From JACPNE01 sp964444465 (GTDB lineage: Archaea > Nanobdellota > Nanobdellia > SCGC-AAA011-G17 > JACPNG01), in NCBI GenBank assembly GCA_964444465.1, contig CAYUGZ010000010.1, positions 1 through 31,576 of the forward strand: 31,576 bases of DNA. The letters run 5' to 3'. A program made the position numbers and the translations under genes. Below, in pieces: positions 14,838 to 21,895 of the stretch. The notes under the pieces were generated by a model, which worked only from the letters and a program-made list of their open reading frames with translations, did no database searches and had not been told where the DNA came from. Within the stretch, counting starts at the first letter, position 1. Every line of letters starts with the position of its first letter.

Positions 14838-15548
14838 ATGAAAGAAGCACTTTATTTAGATGATTCTTATTTAAAAGAATTTGATGCTATAGTAAAAGAA
14901 GTTAATAATGATAAGTATATAATATTAGATAAAACTATTTTTTATCCTAAGGGTGGTGGACAACCAAATGATACTGGAAAATTTATTTTTGATAGAAAAG
15001 AGTATGAAGTAGTTTATGTTGGAAAATTTGATGGGAAGATAAGTCATGAAGTTAATGAACCTGGATTAAAAGTCGGAGATAAAGTTAAGTGTGTTCTTAA
15101 TTGGGATAGAAGATATAAATTAATGAGAATGCATACCGCAGCTCATTTATTAAGTGCAATATTTCATGATGAATTAGGAGCATTAATAACTGGAAATCAA
15201 AAAGATGTTGAAAGATCTAGAATGGATTTTAGTTTAGAAAATTTTGATAGAGACAAAATAATAGAGTTAATAAACAAATCTAATGAAATAATAAAACAAG
15301 ATATTCCTGTAAAAGTTCATACATTAAAAAAAGAAGAAGCTCTAAAGATTCCTGGAATCATAAAATTAGCAAATAAAATGCCTCCTAATTTAGATGAGCT
15401 TAGAATAGTTCAAATAGGGGAGGTTGATACTCAAGCAGATGGTGGAACTCACGTTAAATCATCAAAAGAAATTGGAGAGATTGTTTTCTTAAAAGCAGAG
15501 AATAAAGGCAAGAATAATAGAAGAATTTATTTTAGACTTAAAGATTAA
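14838..15548 (+). CDS. Alanyl-tRNA editing protein AlaX
   Basis: 236 aa from the ATG at 14838, beginning MKEALYLDDSYLKEFDA, the normal family start. FYPKGGGQPNDTG, the zinc motif MHTAAHLL (HxxxH) and the terminal QADGGTHVKSSKEIG belong to AlaX, which hydrolyses Ser- or Gly-mischarged tRNA-Ala in trans. An N-terminal glycine-rich beta-barrel precedes the editing domain, as in AlaX-M. In the C-terminal motif the Cys of CGGTH is replaced by Asp (DGGTH), so zinc would be held by a changed ligand set. The variant may be normal for some archaeal AlaX. The 3' end overlaps the convergent 15538-15909 gene by 11 nt. Confidence 0.9.
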   Translation: MKEALYLDDSYLKEFDAIVKEVNNDKYIILDKTIFYPKGGGQPNDTGKFIFDRKEYEVVYVGKFDGKISHEVNEPGLKVGDKVKCVLNWDRRYKLMRMHTAAHLLSAIFHDELGALITGNQKDVERSRMDFSLENFDRDKIIELINKSNEIIKQDIPVKVHTLKKEEALKIPGIIKLANKMPPNLDELRIVQIGEVDTQADGGTHVKSSKEIGEIVFLKAENKGKNNRRIYFRLKD

Positions 15549-15909
15549 ATCCAATTAATAATGTAGCATGATGACCATTTATATTCATACCAAATCTTTT
15601 TCTTAAGTAATTATGAACACTAATACCTGGAGAACTAGATACAACATCATTTGCTTTAACTTCAGGAAAATCTAAAGCAGGAAATATTGTTTTTTCTTCT
15701 TTATTCACAACAATATCTCTTTCTGGTTCCCTAAAACTAGAGTTGTGTGTTACAACAACAACATGATTTCTTTCTATACATTCACTTACTCCTAAATTAC
15801 TTTCTTCTTCCAAATTGATTATAATATCTCTATCTTCCTGATTAAGTAAATTAATATTGTTCAATCCTTCAGTTTTCCTTAAACTTTCTAAAATATCTTT
15901 TAGTTCCAT
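15538..15909 (-). CDS. Conserved-looking unknown protein coupled to kae1
   Basis: 123 aa on the minus strand, overlapping the 3' end of the kae1 gene by 10 nt and sharing its direction, so it is probably translated from the same mRNA. Several patches look conserved: ERNHVVVVTHNSSFREPERDIVV, FPALDFPEVKANDVVSSSPG and a final GHHATLLIGF. The protein is predicted to be a soluble alpha/beta protein with no membrane segment and one cysteine. I compared it by eye with the KEOPS partners Pcc1, Cgi121 and Bud32 and with DUF371 and found no convincing match. Its linkage to Kae1 hints at a role in tRNA modification or translation, which is only inference. Confidence 0.7.
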   Translation of the reverse strand: MELKDILESLRKTEGLNNINLLNQEDRDIIINLEEESNLGVSECIERNHVVVVTHNSSFREPERDIVVNKEEKTIFPALDFPEVKANDVVSSSPGISVHNYLRKRFGMNINGHHATLLIGFNL

Positions 15910-16907
15910 ATTACCTCTACTTGATCAGTTCTTTGGGAGTCATCTATATCTATGTTTAAATTATCTTTTTTCCCAGAATTATATTCTAAAATACCTTGCC
16001 AAGCAATCATTACAGATTGATCTCCACTATACTTTAAAGGAACATTATAAAATTTAGCCCCTCTTTCTTTACACATAACATTTAACATTTGAACTAATCT
16101 TTTATTGGCTGCTACACCTCCAATCAATAAAGCTTCTTTCTTTTCTGTAAATGCTAATGCTCTTTCTACAACCTCTGTTAACATTGAAAATAAAGTCTCT
16201 TGAATTGAAAAACATATATCCTCTATCTTAGCAATCCTATCATCTTCTCTTAATTCATGCGTCTTAAATTTGTTGAAGGCACTAGTTATTATTCCAGAAA
16301 AAGCCAGATCCATTCCTTTTACAGTGTAAGGTAATTCAACATATTTTCCACCTTTAGCTAATTCTTCAATCTTTGGACCAGCTGGAAATCCTAGTTCCAT
16401 CATTCTTCCAAATTTATCTAGGGCATTTCCCAATCCAATATCTAAAGTTTCCCCTAAAATTCTAAATCTCTTGTCAATTAAAGCTAGAATTTGAGTGTTA
16501 GCCCCAGAAACATAAATATAAATTGGATCTTTCGCTTCCGTAAATAACAATCCAGATGTTAGATGGGCTATAGCATGATTAATTCCAATTAAATCTTTTT
16601 TATGTTCTTTAGCTAAGTTTATAGCTACATCTTTTGTAGCTAGTAAACATGGTGCTAATCCTGGAGCCCTACTAAAACTTATTAGATCAATATCTTCAAT
16701 TTTTTTATTAGATTCTTTCAAAGCTTTTTCTATCACACTATTGGATATATCTCTATGATGTTTTGCTGCATCTTGAGGTATGATTCCACCTTTTTCTGTT
16801 GTATACATATCTCTTACGTCACTTAAAATTTCACCTTTAGATGTAACTATAGAAGCACCAAACGTATGTGCAGTTCCCTCTATACCTAAACAAATTAATT
16901 CTTTCAT
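15900..16907 (-). CDS. kae1: Kae1/TsaD-type tRNA N6-threonylcarbamoyladenosine synthase subunit
   Basis: 335 aa. LGIEGTAHTFGASIV is the N-terminal ASKHA phosphate loop, followed by AKHHRD, the metal-binding H111-x3-H115 motif (HAIAH), SGANTQILAL and the late GGVAANKRL segment. Kae1 transfers the threonylcarbamoyl group onto A37 of ANN-reading tRNAs as the catalytic subunit of KEOPS. Here Kae1 is free-standing and not fused to the Bud32 kinase; no Bud32, Pcc1 or Cgi121 gene is seen in this window. Substrates among the local tRNAs would include tRNA-Thr, -Ile and -Lys, whose spliced loops all carry A37. Length and motifs are normal. Confidence 0.96.
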   Translation of the reverse strand: MKELICLGIEGTAHTFGASIVTSKGEILSDVRDMYTTEKGGIIPQDAAKHHRDISNSVIEKALKESNKKIEDIDLISFSRAPGLAPCLLATKDVAINLAKEHKKDLIGINHAIAHLTSGLLFTEAKDPIYIYVSGANTQILALIDKRFRILGETLDIGLGNALDKFGRMMELGFPAGPKIEELAKGGKYVELPYTVKGMDLAFSGIITSAFNKFKTHELREDDRIAKIEDICFSIQETLFSMLTEVVERALAFTEKKEALLIGGVAANKRLVQMLNVMCKERGAKFYNVPLKYSGDQSVMIAWQGILEYNSGKKDNLNIDIDDSQRTDQVEVIWN

Positions 16908-16945
16908 AATTTTTCATAGAAAATAGAGTTTATAAATATATAATA

Positions 16946-17260
16946 TTAAGATTTGTTGTCTTTGAATTTATGTTCTATTTCATTCATCAAATTATCAAAT
17001 GTCTTATGTAATGATGTAGCTAAATCCCAATCAAATTCTTTAGCAGATAATATATTTTTAATGTTAGGATGATCTATTCTTAGATGTATAGAATATTTCC
17101 CTCTTTTTCCAGTTGAATCATATTTTTTAACATCTACAGTTAAATTTACATTTTCAAATTCTCTACTAACTTTTGGATAAAATTTTTCAGATAATTTATT
17201 AATTACTTCAATTTCATCTTCATCCAATTTTTTTAATCCAACATAAATTATATTTTCCAT
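16946..17260 (-). CDS. HPF/RaiA (S30AE)-like ribosome-associated protein
   Basis: 104 aa. The layout is strand-helix-strand-strand-helix, with a basic strand YDSTGKRGKYSIHLRI and a final helix DLATSLHKTFDNLMNEIEHKFK. It is typical of the short S30AE fold (hibernation-promoting factor/RaiA), which sits in the ribosomal decoding region during stress. The call rests on pattern and length rather than a diagnostic motif, so a different small RNA-binding protein cannot be excluded. It is upstream of kae1 on the same strand, separated by 38 nt. An AT box (near 17279-17293) is placed about 25 bp upstream of the start on the minus strand. Confidence 0.6.
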   Translation of the reverse strand: MENIIYVGLKKLDEDEIEVINKLSEKFYPKVSREFENVNLTVDVKKYDSTGKRGKYSIHLRIDHPNIKNILSAKEFDWDLATSLHKTFDNLMNEIEHKFKDNKS

Positions 17261-17331
17261 ACATTATGTATAGCTCAATAATTATATAAATATTCTGATA
17301 GTTTATAATCTCTATTTTATTTTCACATAGA

Positions 17332-17343
17332 CTTTATAAATAA
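17332..17343 (+). promoter_or_regulatory. TATA box for the 103-aa helical gene
   Basis: CTTTATAAATAA lies about 30 bp upstream of the ATG at 17368; a second AT box, ATTTATAAG (17343-17351), is about 21 bp away. Either could serve a leaderless transcript. The same 107-bp divergent gap also feeds the minus-strand S30AE-like gene. Confidence 0.4.
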
Positions 17344-17367
17344 TTTATAAGATTCATAAAACTAAAG

Positions 17368-17679
17368 ATGGAACCTGGGGATTTATATGAAAATTTAAGG
17401 AGATTAGATGAACTTGAAAATAAATTGAGTAATGAAGAAATAGAGTCTCCGGAAGCTTTAGAATATATGAGACTACTATCAATAGTGCAAGAACATTTCT
17501 CTTTTGAGGAAATAAGAGAATATCATCAATATTTAGTTGATGAAGATTTAGTTAGGAATCCAGATACTTTAGAATCGGAAATTTTAAAGGCATTAAAAGA
17601 AATGTTTCCTGATAGCATGCACATTGAATTAGAAAATTTAGTAGAAGGAGTTTTACATAAGTATATATTTAAAGAGTAA
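17368..17679 (+). CDS. Small acidic helical protein of unknown function
   Basis: 103 aa, strongly acidic and predicted all-helical (for example MEPGDLYENLRRLDELENKL and QEHFSFEEIREYHQYLVD). It has no cysteines, no membrane segment and no motif I recognise. It stands alone between two minus-strand genes, with its own TATA-type promoter. Composition and codon use match neighbouring genes, so it is a probable real gene. It may be a protein-protein interaction module; no function is proposed. Confidence 0.6.
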   Translation: MEPGDLYENLRRLDELENKLSNEEIESPEALEYMRLLSIVQEHFSFEEIREYHQYLVDEDLVRNPDTLESEILKALKEMFPDSMHIELENLVEGVLHKYIFKE

Positions 17680-17727
17680 CATTAGAATAATAGATAATCA
17701 TTAATTTTTTATAAATAATCTTTCTAA

Positions 17728-18918
17728 TTATTTTCTAACTGCTAACTCAATAATATCTTTATGTTTTAATTTATGATCTTTTCCAACAGTCATTTTTGTT
17801 CTAACATCTATTGCTTTTATAAAATTTTTACCAAAATCAGTATGTAATCTATAAGCAAAGTCTAATGCAGTAGAACCATTTTTCATTAAAAAACAATCTG
17901 GAAGTACATTTCCTTCAGAATCTTCTAGTTTATTTACTCCACCTGGAAATAAAGCTATATAATCTAATAATTCAAAAACAGCTTTATCTAAAATATTTTG
18001 TACTCCACTACTTCCAAATTCTTTCAAAACATTTTTTTCTATAAATTCTAAAGCATTTTTTTGTTTTTCACTTAATGTTCCTTTAAATTTAAAATTATTT
18101 TCTCCTGGAGTATATTCAATTAAATCATGTTTTGCAGCTTCTTTCAAAGCTAATTCAGAATCTCCACTACATGGAATTATTAAATAATCTTTAAATTTTT
18201 CTTGTAATTTATGAAAGTTTAATTTTGCACCTTGAATATCTATTTTATTAGCTGCAATTATCATTGGTTTAGTTTTTATTCTTATATCTCTAGCTAAACT
18301 TTTCAATTCATCATCATTCCATTCAATTGGATGATGATCTAATTTTAATTTTTTGATAGAATCCCCCATAATCTCTTCATTCACATTCAATCCAGATAAT
18401 TGTTTTGCTAATGCTCTTTTAATATCTTGATTTTCTTGTTTTAATGTTCTAGTAAATTTGCCCCACCCTTTTTTTAATACTCCAAAATACCACATATCTA
18501 ATTCAATCTCTAAAAATTCTATATCTTTGGATGGATCATAACTTAATGGTGCTACAGAATTTCCGTTTTCATCAATACTTCCAGATACATCAATAACATG
18601 TATTAATACATCTGCTTGATTTAAATCACTTAAAAATTGGTTACCTCTTCCTTTTCCTTCATGAGCTCCTGGAACTAATCCTGCAACATCAATCAATTTT
18701 ATAGGGACAAATCTAAATTTATCTAAGCAATAACCTTCCCTAGGGTTGCTTGTTTTATTAAATTCATTAGCAACATCTTCTACCTTAACATAACCCATCC
18801 CTTCATTTGGTTTTATTGTTGTGAATGGATAATTAGCTATCTCAACCTCTGCTAATGTGGCTGCTTTGAAGAAAGTTGATTTTCCACTACTTGGCTTGCC
18901 TACTAATCCTATTAACAT
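17728..18918 (-). CDS. YchF/Obg-family GTPase (archaeal type)
   Basis: 396 aa. It begins MLIGLVGKPSSGKSTFFKA with a P-loop, followed by the NYPFTTIKPNEG switch region, the DVAGLVPGAHEGKGRGNQFL segment characteristic of the Obg-like family, and NKID (IIAANKIDIQ). The C-terminus is a TGS-like domain (FLMKNGSTALDFAYRLHTDFGKNFIKA). YchF/Ola1-type proteins bind ribosomes and hydrolyse ATP or GTP; archaeal members carry the extended Obg-like insert seen here. Length and motif order are normal. It diverges from the tRNA-Ile gene across an 89-bp gap containing CATTTAAAAG (near 18974-18983), about 30 bp before the tRNA. Confidence 0.93.
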   Translation of the reverse strand: MLIGLVGKPSSGKSTFFKAATLAEVEIANYPFTTIKPNEGMGYVKVEDVANEFNKTSNPREGYCLDKFRFVPIKLIDVAGLVPGAHEGKGRGNQFLSDLNQADVLIHVIDVSGSIDENGNSVAPLSYDPSKDIEFLEIELDMWYFGVLKKGWGKFTRTLKQENQDIKRALAKQLSGLNVNEEIMGDSIKKLKLDHHPIEWNDDELKSLARDIRIKTKPMIIAANKIDIQGAKLNFHKLQEKFKDYLIIPCSGDSELALKEAAKHDLIEYTPGENNFKFKGTLSEKQKNALEFIEKNVLKEFGSSGVQNILDKAVFELLDYIALFPGGVNKLEDSEGNVLPDCFLMKNGSTALDFAYRLHTDFGKNFIKAIDVRTKMTVGKDHKLKHKDIIELAVRK

Positions 18919-19007
18919 GGGATTAAACTAAAGAAGGATGTTATAAATTTTACTATGGAGAACATATAAGAAACATTTAAAAGTTAACTAATCCATTTTT
19001 GAAGTGT

Positions 19008-19102
19008 GGGCCTATAGCTCAGCTTGGTTAGAGCGCTGGTCTTATATGGCCACTTTGGCTTAGGTCAGCCAGAGGTCGACGGTTCAAATCCGTCTAGGCC
19101 CA
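19008..19102 (+). tRNA. tRNA-Ile (UAU) with a 20-nt intron at 37/38
   Basis: Acceptor GGGCCTA (19008-19014) pairs with TAGGCCC (19095-19101), with discriminator A at 19102. The D arm is GCTC...GAGC and the T arm GACGG/TTCAAAT/CCGTC. Anticodon stem CTGGT (19036-19040) pairs with GCCAG (19068-19072). The intron is 19047-19066. Its BHB is canonical: central helix CTTA (19041-19044) with TAGG (19061-19064), bulges TA|T and TC|A, outer helix GGCC/GGCT. The spliced loop CTTATAA gives anticodon UAU, which reads AUA. In most archaea AUA is read by a CAU tRNA modified with agmatidine, so this is an unusual isoacceptor. Confidence 0.9.
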
Positions 19103-19108
19103 GAGTAT

Positions 19109-19183
19109 GCTCCCATAGTCTAGCCCGGCCAATGACGCGGGCCTTTCGAGCCTGAGACCCGGGTTCAAATCCCGGTGGGAGCA
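19109..19183 (+). tRNA. tRNA-Glu (UUC), no intron
   Basis: Acceptor GCTCCCA (19109-19115) pairs with TGGGAGC, with discriminator A at 19183. The anticodon stem CGGGC/GCCTG holds loop CTTTCGA, giving anticodon UUC. The T arm is CCGGG/TTCAAAT/CCCGG. It follows tRNA-Ile by 6 nt, so both are probably cut from one precursor. A T-rich run (19185-19191) directly after the gene is a likely transcription terminator. Confidence 0.95.
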
Positions 19184-19196
19184 TCTTTTTTATTAT
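19184..19196 (+). terminator. T-rich terminator after the tRNA-Ile/tRNA-Glu pair
   Basis: The sequence after the tRNA-Glu 3' end is TCTTTTTTATTA, an oligo-T stretch of the type that ends archaeal transcripts. There is no hairpin. Confidence 0.4.
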
Positions 19197-19257
19197 TTTA
19201 GAATTCTAAGTGTTAAATCATGGTAATTCTTAAAAGTTATATTAAAAACAATTTTTT

Positions 19258-19788
19258 ATGGATTCAAGAAAATTTAATTCAATCATGCCGATTATTAATG
19301 AAAGATGGGTTGCTGAAGTGCTTAACATGGAGCTAAATCCGCATAATGGTCCTGATCTTATTGATGATAATAAGATATTAGAAGTCAAATTTAGATTAAT
19401 ACATCCAACAGAATATCGTCATAGATCTTGGAAAGTATTAGGACATCAGTTGTATTATGGTGATGATGTTAAAGCATATTGGGGATTAGGAACTTATAAA
19501 TTAGATAGAAAAATATCTGAAATTAGAACTAAAAATTCTAAGAGACTTGAAGAAAAAGTAGTTTCTAGAACTTTGATGATAGTTCCTTGGAAATGGATGA
19601 GACAATTTGAATTTTATCATCAATCTGGAAAAACAAAATTATCAGAATGGGACCATTATATTGCATTTGCTAAAGAAAAATTATTGCCATCTATAAAGTC
19701 TAGTCATGTTGTAAAAAAAGGAGAAGTAATGTTAACAGAAGGAGTAGATCCTAATGATTTTGATATAATGGTTGTTGATTCTTCTTAA
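19258..19788 (+). CDS. Putative PD-(D/E)XK nuclease-like protein
   Basis: 176 aa. A helix with E15/E20 (INERWVAEVLN) is followed by P32-D33 (GPDLID), E42-V-K44 (ILEVKF) and then Q64-LYY (GHQLYYGDD), the order of the PD-(D/E)XK nuclease core including a RecB-like Q-x2-Y. A second half with VSRTLMIVPWKWMRQFEF completes a ~180-residue single-domain protein. If the core is right it would be a metal-dependent nuclease, acting on DNA or RNA. No methylase, helicase or other defence partner is next to it; it lies 74 nt after the tRNA-Glu gene. The specific family is not recognised, and a non-catalytic fold relative remains possible. Confidence 0.68.
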   Translation: MDSRKFNSIMPIINERWVAEVLNMELNPHNGPDLIDDNKILEVKFRLIHPTEYRHRSWKVLGHQLYYGDDVKAYWGLGTYKLDRKISEIRTKNSKRLEEKVVSRTLMIVPWKWMRQFEFYHQSGKTKLSEWDHYIAFAKEKLLPSIKSSHVVKKGEVMLTEGVDPNDFDIMVVDSS

Positions 19789-19822
19789 GTTTAGATTAAT
19801 TGGTTAGATAATAATCAAAAAA

Positions 19823-19830
19823 CTTATAAA
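19823..19830 (+). promoter_or_regulatory. TATA box for the eL41-DUF357 genes
   Basis: CTTATAAA is centred about 28 bp upstream of the ATG at 19855, compatible with leaderless transcription of the tiny ribosomal gene and the following gene. Confidence 0.45.
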
Positions 19831-19854
19831 TCAAGTTTTTAATTCTTATAAAAA

Positions 19855-19956
19855 ATGAAAAGAAGTTCAAGACGTTGGAAGAAAAAAGGCCAGATGAGAT
19901 GGAAATGGCAAAGAAAGAGAATGAAGAAAGAAAAAAGAAAACGTAGAAGATCTTAA
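19855..19956 (+). CDS. Ribosomal protein eL41-like (33 aa)
   Basis: A 33-codon frame of extreme basicity. The last 20 residues (MRWKWQRKRMKKEKRKRRRS) match the single arginine/lysine helix of eL41, the smallest ribosomal protein, which bridges the two subunits. An internal ATG at residue 14 (19894) would give a 20-aa protein closer to canonical eL41, but the longer frame sits at the right distance from the TATA box. The next gene starts 1 nt after the stop. It is easily missed by gene callers because of its length. Confidence 0.72.
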   Translation: MKRSSRRWKKKGQMRWKWQRKRMKKEKRKRRRS

Positions 19957-19957
19957 G

Positions 19958-20245
19958 ATGGATGAAATTACTTCTGAAAAACTTAACAAATATTTTGATG
20001 TTACAAAACAAGCTTTAGAACAAGCTAAAAACAATAAAGGATCATTTAATGTTGATGAAGATGAAGCTTATGATGATTTTATTGATATGATTACTAGATA
20101 TGTAGAAGACGCTAAACATTTTCAAGAAAAAAAAGATATTGTAACTGCATTTGCTGCCTTAAATTATGCCCATGGTTGGTTAGATGCTGGTGCAAGATTA
20201 GGGTTGTTCGATGTTAATGACAATTCTTTATTTACAGTAGATTAA
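19958..20245 (+). CDS. DUF357 family protein
   Basis: 95 aa. The final segment (YVEDAKHFQEKKDIVTAFAALNYAHGWLDAGARLGLF) is the signature of DUF357, a small archaeal helical family of unknown function. The rest is an acidic helical bundle. It is co-transcribed with eL41 (1-nt spacing), hinting at a translation-related role, but that is inference. It converges on dnaJ, whose stop overlaps by 4 nt. Confidence 0.85.
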   Translation: MDEITSEKLNKYFDVTKQALEQAKNNKGSFNVDEDEAYDDFIDMITRYVEDAKHFQEKKDIVTAFAALNYAHGWLDAGARLGLFDVNDNSLFTVD

Positions 20246-21369
20246 CCAAAAACATCTTTAACTTTATCTAAAAAACCTTTCTCAATCTTTAATTTTTCTT
20301 TATTTTCTTTTGCTAATGAATCAAACAACTCTTTTTGTTTTTTACTAGTTTTAGAAGGAGTCTTAACAATAACCCTAATAAATTCATCCCCTTTCCCATA
20401 TCCATTAACATCTTCTATCCCTTTTCCTTTTAATCTAAATAATGTATGACTTTGTGTTCCTGAAGGAATTTTCATTTTTACATCTTTTTCTAATGTAGGA
20501 ACTTTAACTTCATCACCTAAAGCAGCTTGAGAAAAACTAATTGGAAAATCTAAATGAATATTATTTTCATCTCTTGTAAAATATTTATGGGGTTTAACAC
20601 TTACAACAACTAACAAATCTCCAGAATCCCCATTTTTAATATCTTGACCTTCTCCTCTAATTCTTAAAAATTGTTCATTATCTATACCTTTAGGAATTTT
20701 AATTTTAATTTTTTTAGGTTTTTTTTCAACACCGTTTCCATTACAATTTAAACATACTTTTTTAGCTACTTGCCCTTCACCATTACAATTTCTACATGTT
20801 GTTGTTGTCTGAAACATCCCAAATGGAGTTCTTTGAGTTCTTCTTTGAGCTCCAGACCCTTTACAATCATTACATTGCTCTAATTCACCATGTTCTGCTC
20901 CAGATCCTTGACATTCACTACATTCAATGTCTTTGTTTAATGTTACCTCTTTATTTAATCCAAAAGCAGCTTCCTCAAAATCAATAGTTAAATTATATTG
21001 TAGATCATTTCCTCTTCTTTTTCTTCTTCCTCTATTAAAATTTCCACCAAAAAACATATCAAAAATATTAGAACTCTCCCCAAACAAATCTTCAAATACA
21101 CTACCAAAATCAGCACCTCTAAAAATATCTTCTTGGGAGTATCTTTGATCAAATCCTGCATGACCATAAGTATCATACTGTTGTTTTTTTGTATCATCAC
21201 TCAAAACAGCATAAGCTTCACTAATTTCTTTAAACTTTTCTTCTGCATCTTTCTCTTTATTTCTATCTGGATGATATTTTAAAGCTAATTTTTTATAGGA
21301 CTTTTTAATCTCATCATTAGACGAATTTTTATTTATTCCAAGTGTCTCATAATAATCTTTTTTAGTCAT
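20242..21369 (-). CDS. dnaJ: Molecular chaperone DnaJ (Hsp40)
   Basis: 375 aa. The J domain carries H33-P-D35 (KYHPDRN), followed by a Gly/Phe-rich region (DLFGESSNIFDMFFGG). Four CxxCxGxG-type zinc repeats come next (CSECQGSG, CNDCKGSG, CRNCNGEG, CLNCNGNG), then the substrate-binding beta domains (IKIPKGIDNEQFLRIRGEGQ). It recruits and stimulates DnaK/Hsp70. No dnaK or grpE gene is seen in the window. On the minus strand TTTTATATAA (21393-21402) lies about 28 bp upstream of the start. DnaJ is absent from many archaea and is generally viewed as having been acquired from bacteria. Confidence 0.97.
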   Translation of the reverse strand: MTKKDYYETLGINKNSSNDEIKKSYKKLALKYHPDRNKEKDAEEKFKEISEAYAVLSDDTKKQQYDTYGHAGFDQRYSQEDIFRGADFGSVFEDLFGESSNIFDMFFGGNFNRGRRKRRGNDLQYNLTIDFEEAAFGLNKEVTLNKDIECSECQGSGAEHGELEQCNDCKGSGAQRRTQRTPFGMFQTTTTCRNCNGEGQVAKKVCLNCNGNGVEKKPKKIKIKIPKGIDNEQFLRIRGEGQDIKNGDSGDLLVVVSVKPHKYFTRDENNIHLDFPISFSQAALGDEVKVPTLEKDVKMKIPSGTQSHTLFRLKGKGIEDVNGYGKGDEFIRVIVKTPSKTSKKQKELFDSLAKENKEKLKIEKGFLDKVKDVFG

Positions 21370-21392
21370 TTTCTAGAAGATTTTTATTGTTG

Positions 21393-21402
21393 TTTTATAT
21401 AA
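21393..21402 (-). promoter_or_regulatory. TATA box for dnaJ
   Basis: TTATATAAAA (minus strand) is centred about 28 bp upstream of the dnaJ ATG at 21369. Confidence 0.45.
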
Positions 21403-21462
21403 TGAATGCTCAAATTAGCCTATTTAAACCTTTTTATCTTATCTTTTTTTTAAAATAAATAA

Positions 21463-21474
21463 GTTTATAAAACC
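21463..21474 (+). promoter_or_regulatory. TATA box and leader of the 48-aa CxxC gene
   Basis: GTTTATAAAACC predicts a transcript starting near 21493, leaving a leader of about 60 nt before the ATG at 21553. Unlike most genes here this one has a strong Shine-Dalgarno site, GGAGG (21543-21547), spaced 5 nt from the ATG. CTCCTT (21481-21486) and AAGGAG (21504-21509) form a possible hairpin around the predicted start site. Confidence 0.5.
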
Positions 21475-21552
21475 ATAAATCTCCTTTGGTTTAGATAATA
21501 GATAAGGAGTAAAAGTTTTCTTTATTTTTATCGTATATATGTGGAGGATAAA

Positions 21553-21699
21553 ATGCAAGGATTCAATAATTTTGGCCCAAGAGAGATGCATAAAGCAACT
21601 TGTTCTGAATGTAATCAAGAATGTGAAGTTCCATTCAAGCCTACAGAAGGAAAGCCTGTTTTTTGTAAAGAATGTTATAAAAAGAAGAAAGGATATTAA
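21553..21699 (+). CDS. CxxC-x17-CxxC zinc-binding domain protein (48 aa)
   Basis: 48 aa. C17-S-E-C20 and C38-K-E-C41 are separated by exactly 17 residues, matching the CxxC-x17-CxxC domain found in candidate-phyla bacteria and some archaea. An extra Cys (C24) lies between them. The N-terminus is Gly/Asn/Phe-rich and the C-terminus is a lysine run, suggesting nucleic-acid contact. The gene has its own promoter, a leader and a strong GGAGG site, unusual for the window, so it may be highly translated. The function of the domain is unknown. Confidence 0.8.
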   Translation: MQGFNNFGPREMHKATCSECNQECEVPFKPTEGKPVFCKECYKKKKGY

Positions 21700-21778
21700 T
21701 TTTATTATTCATTTTCTTATTTTTTACTAAAATAACCTAATTCTTTATTTTTTTCAATTTATTAAACTAACCACAAGC

Positions 21779-21786
21779 TTTATAAA
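21779..21786 (+). promoter_or_regulatory. TATA box in the gene-free stretch
   Basis: TTTATAAA, a perfect archaeal box A, lies in a stretch of about 300 nt (21700-22000) that holds no convincing reading frame. It would start a transcript near 21808-21811. Confidence 0.45.
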
Positions 21787-21807
21787 CCGATTTTTTCTAA
21801 GAAGCTT

Positions 21808-21895
21808 AATGTGGGATGATCATTCTAAGTTCGACAATTATTGAGATATTTTTATCGATACAAACAAGACTTAGATTGACTGATTTGACTCATAA
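21808..21895 (+). ncRNA. Candidate small structured RNA (possibly C/D-box-like)
   Basis: Downstream of the TATA box at 21779, TCTAAGT (21824-21830) pairs with ACTTAGA (21869-21875). Inside, GATA/TATC (21845-21856) forms a hairpin with a TTTT loop. ATGATCA (21816-21822) is one base off the C box RUGAUGA, and CTGA (21880-21883) matches a D box about 60 nt later, the size of an archaeal C/D guide RNA. The match is imperfect and no clear D'/C' pair was found. No other gene occupies 21700-22000. Low confidence, and the ends are estimates. Confidence 0.25.

Noticed and set aside
15538..15909. DUF371 or a KEOPS subunit (Pcc1/Cgi121/Bud32)
   Set aside because: I found no matching motif arrangement or length; left as unknown.
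19258..19788. tRNA splicing endonuclease near the tRNA genes
   Set aside because: The catalytic Tyr-His-Lys arrangement of EndA is not seen; the motif pattern is PD-(D/E)XK instead.
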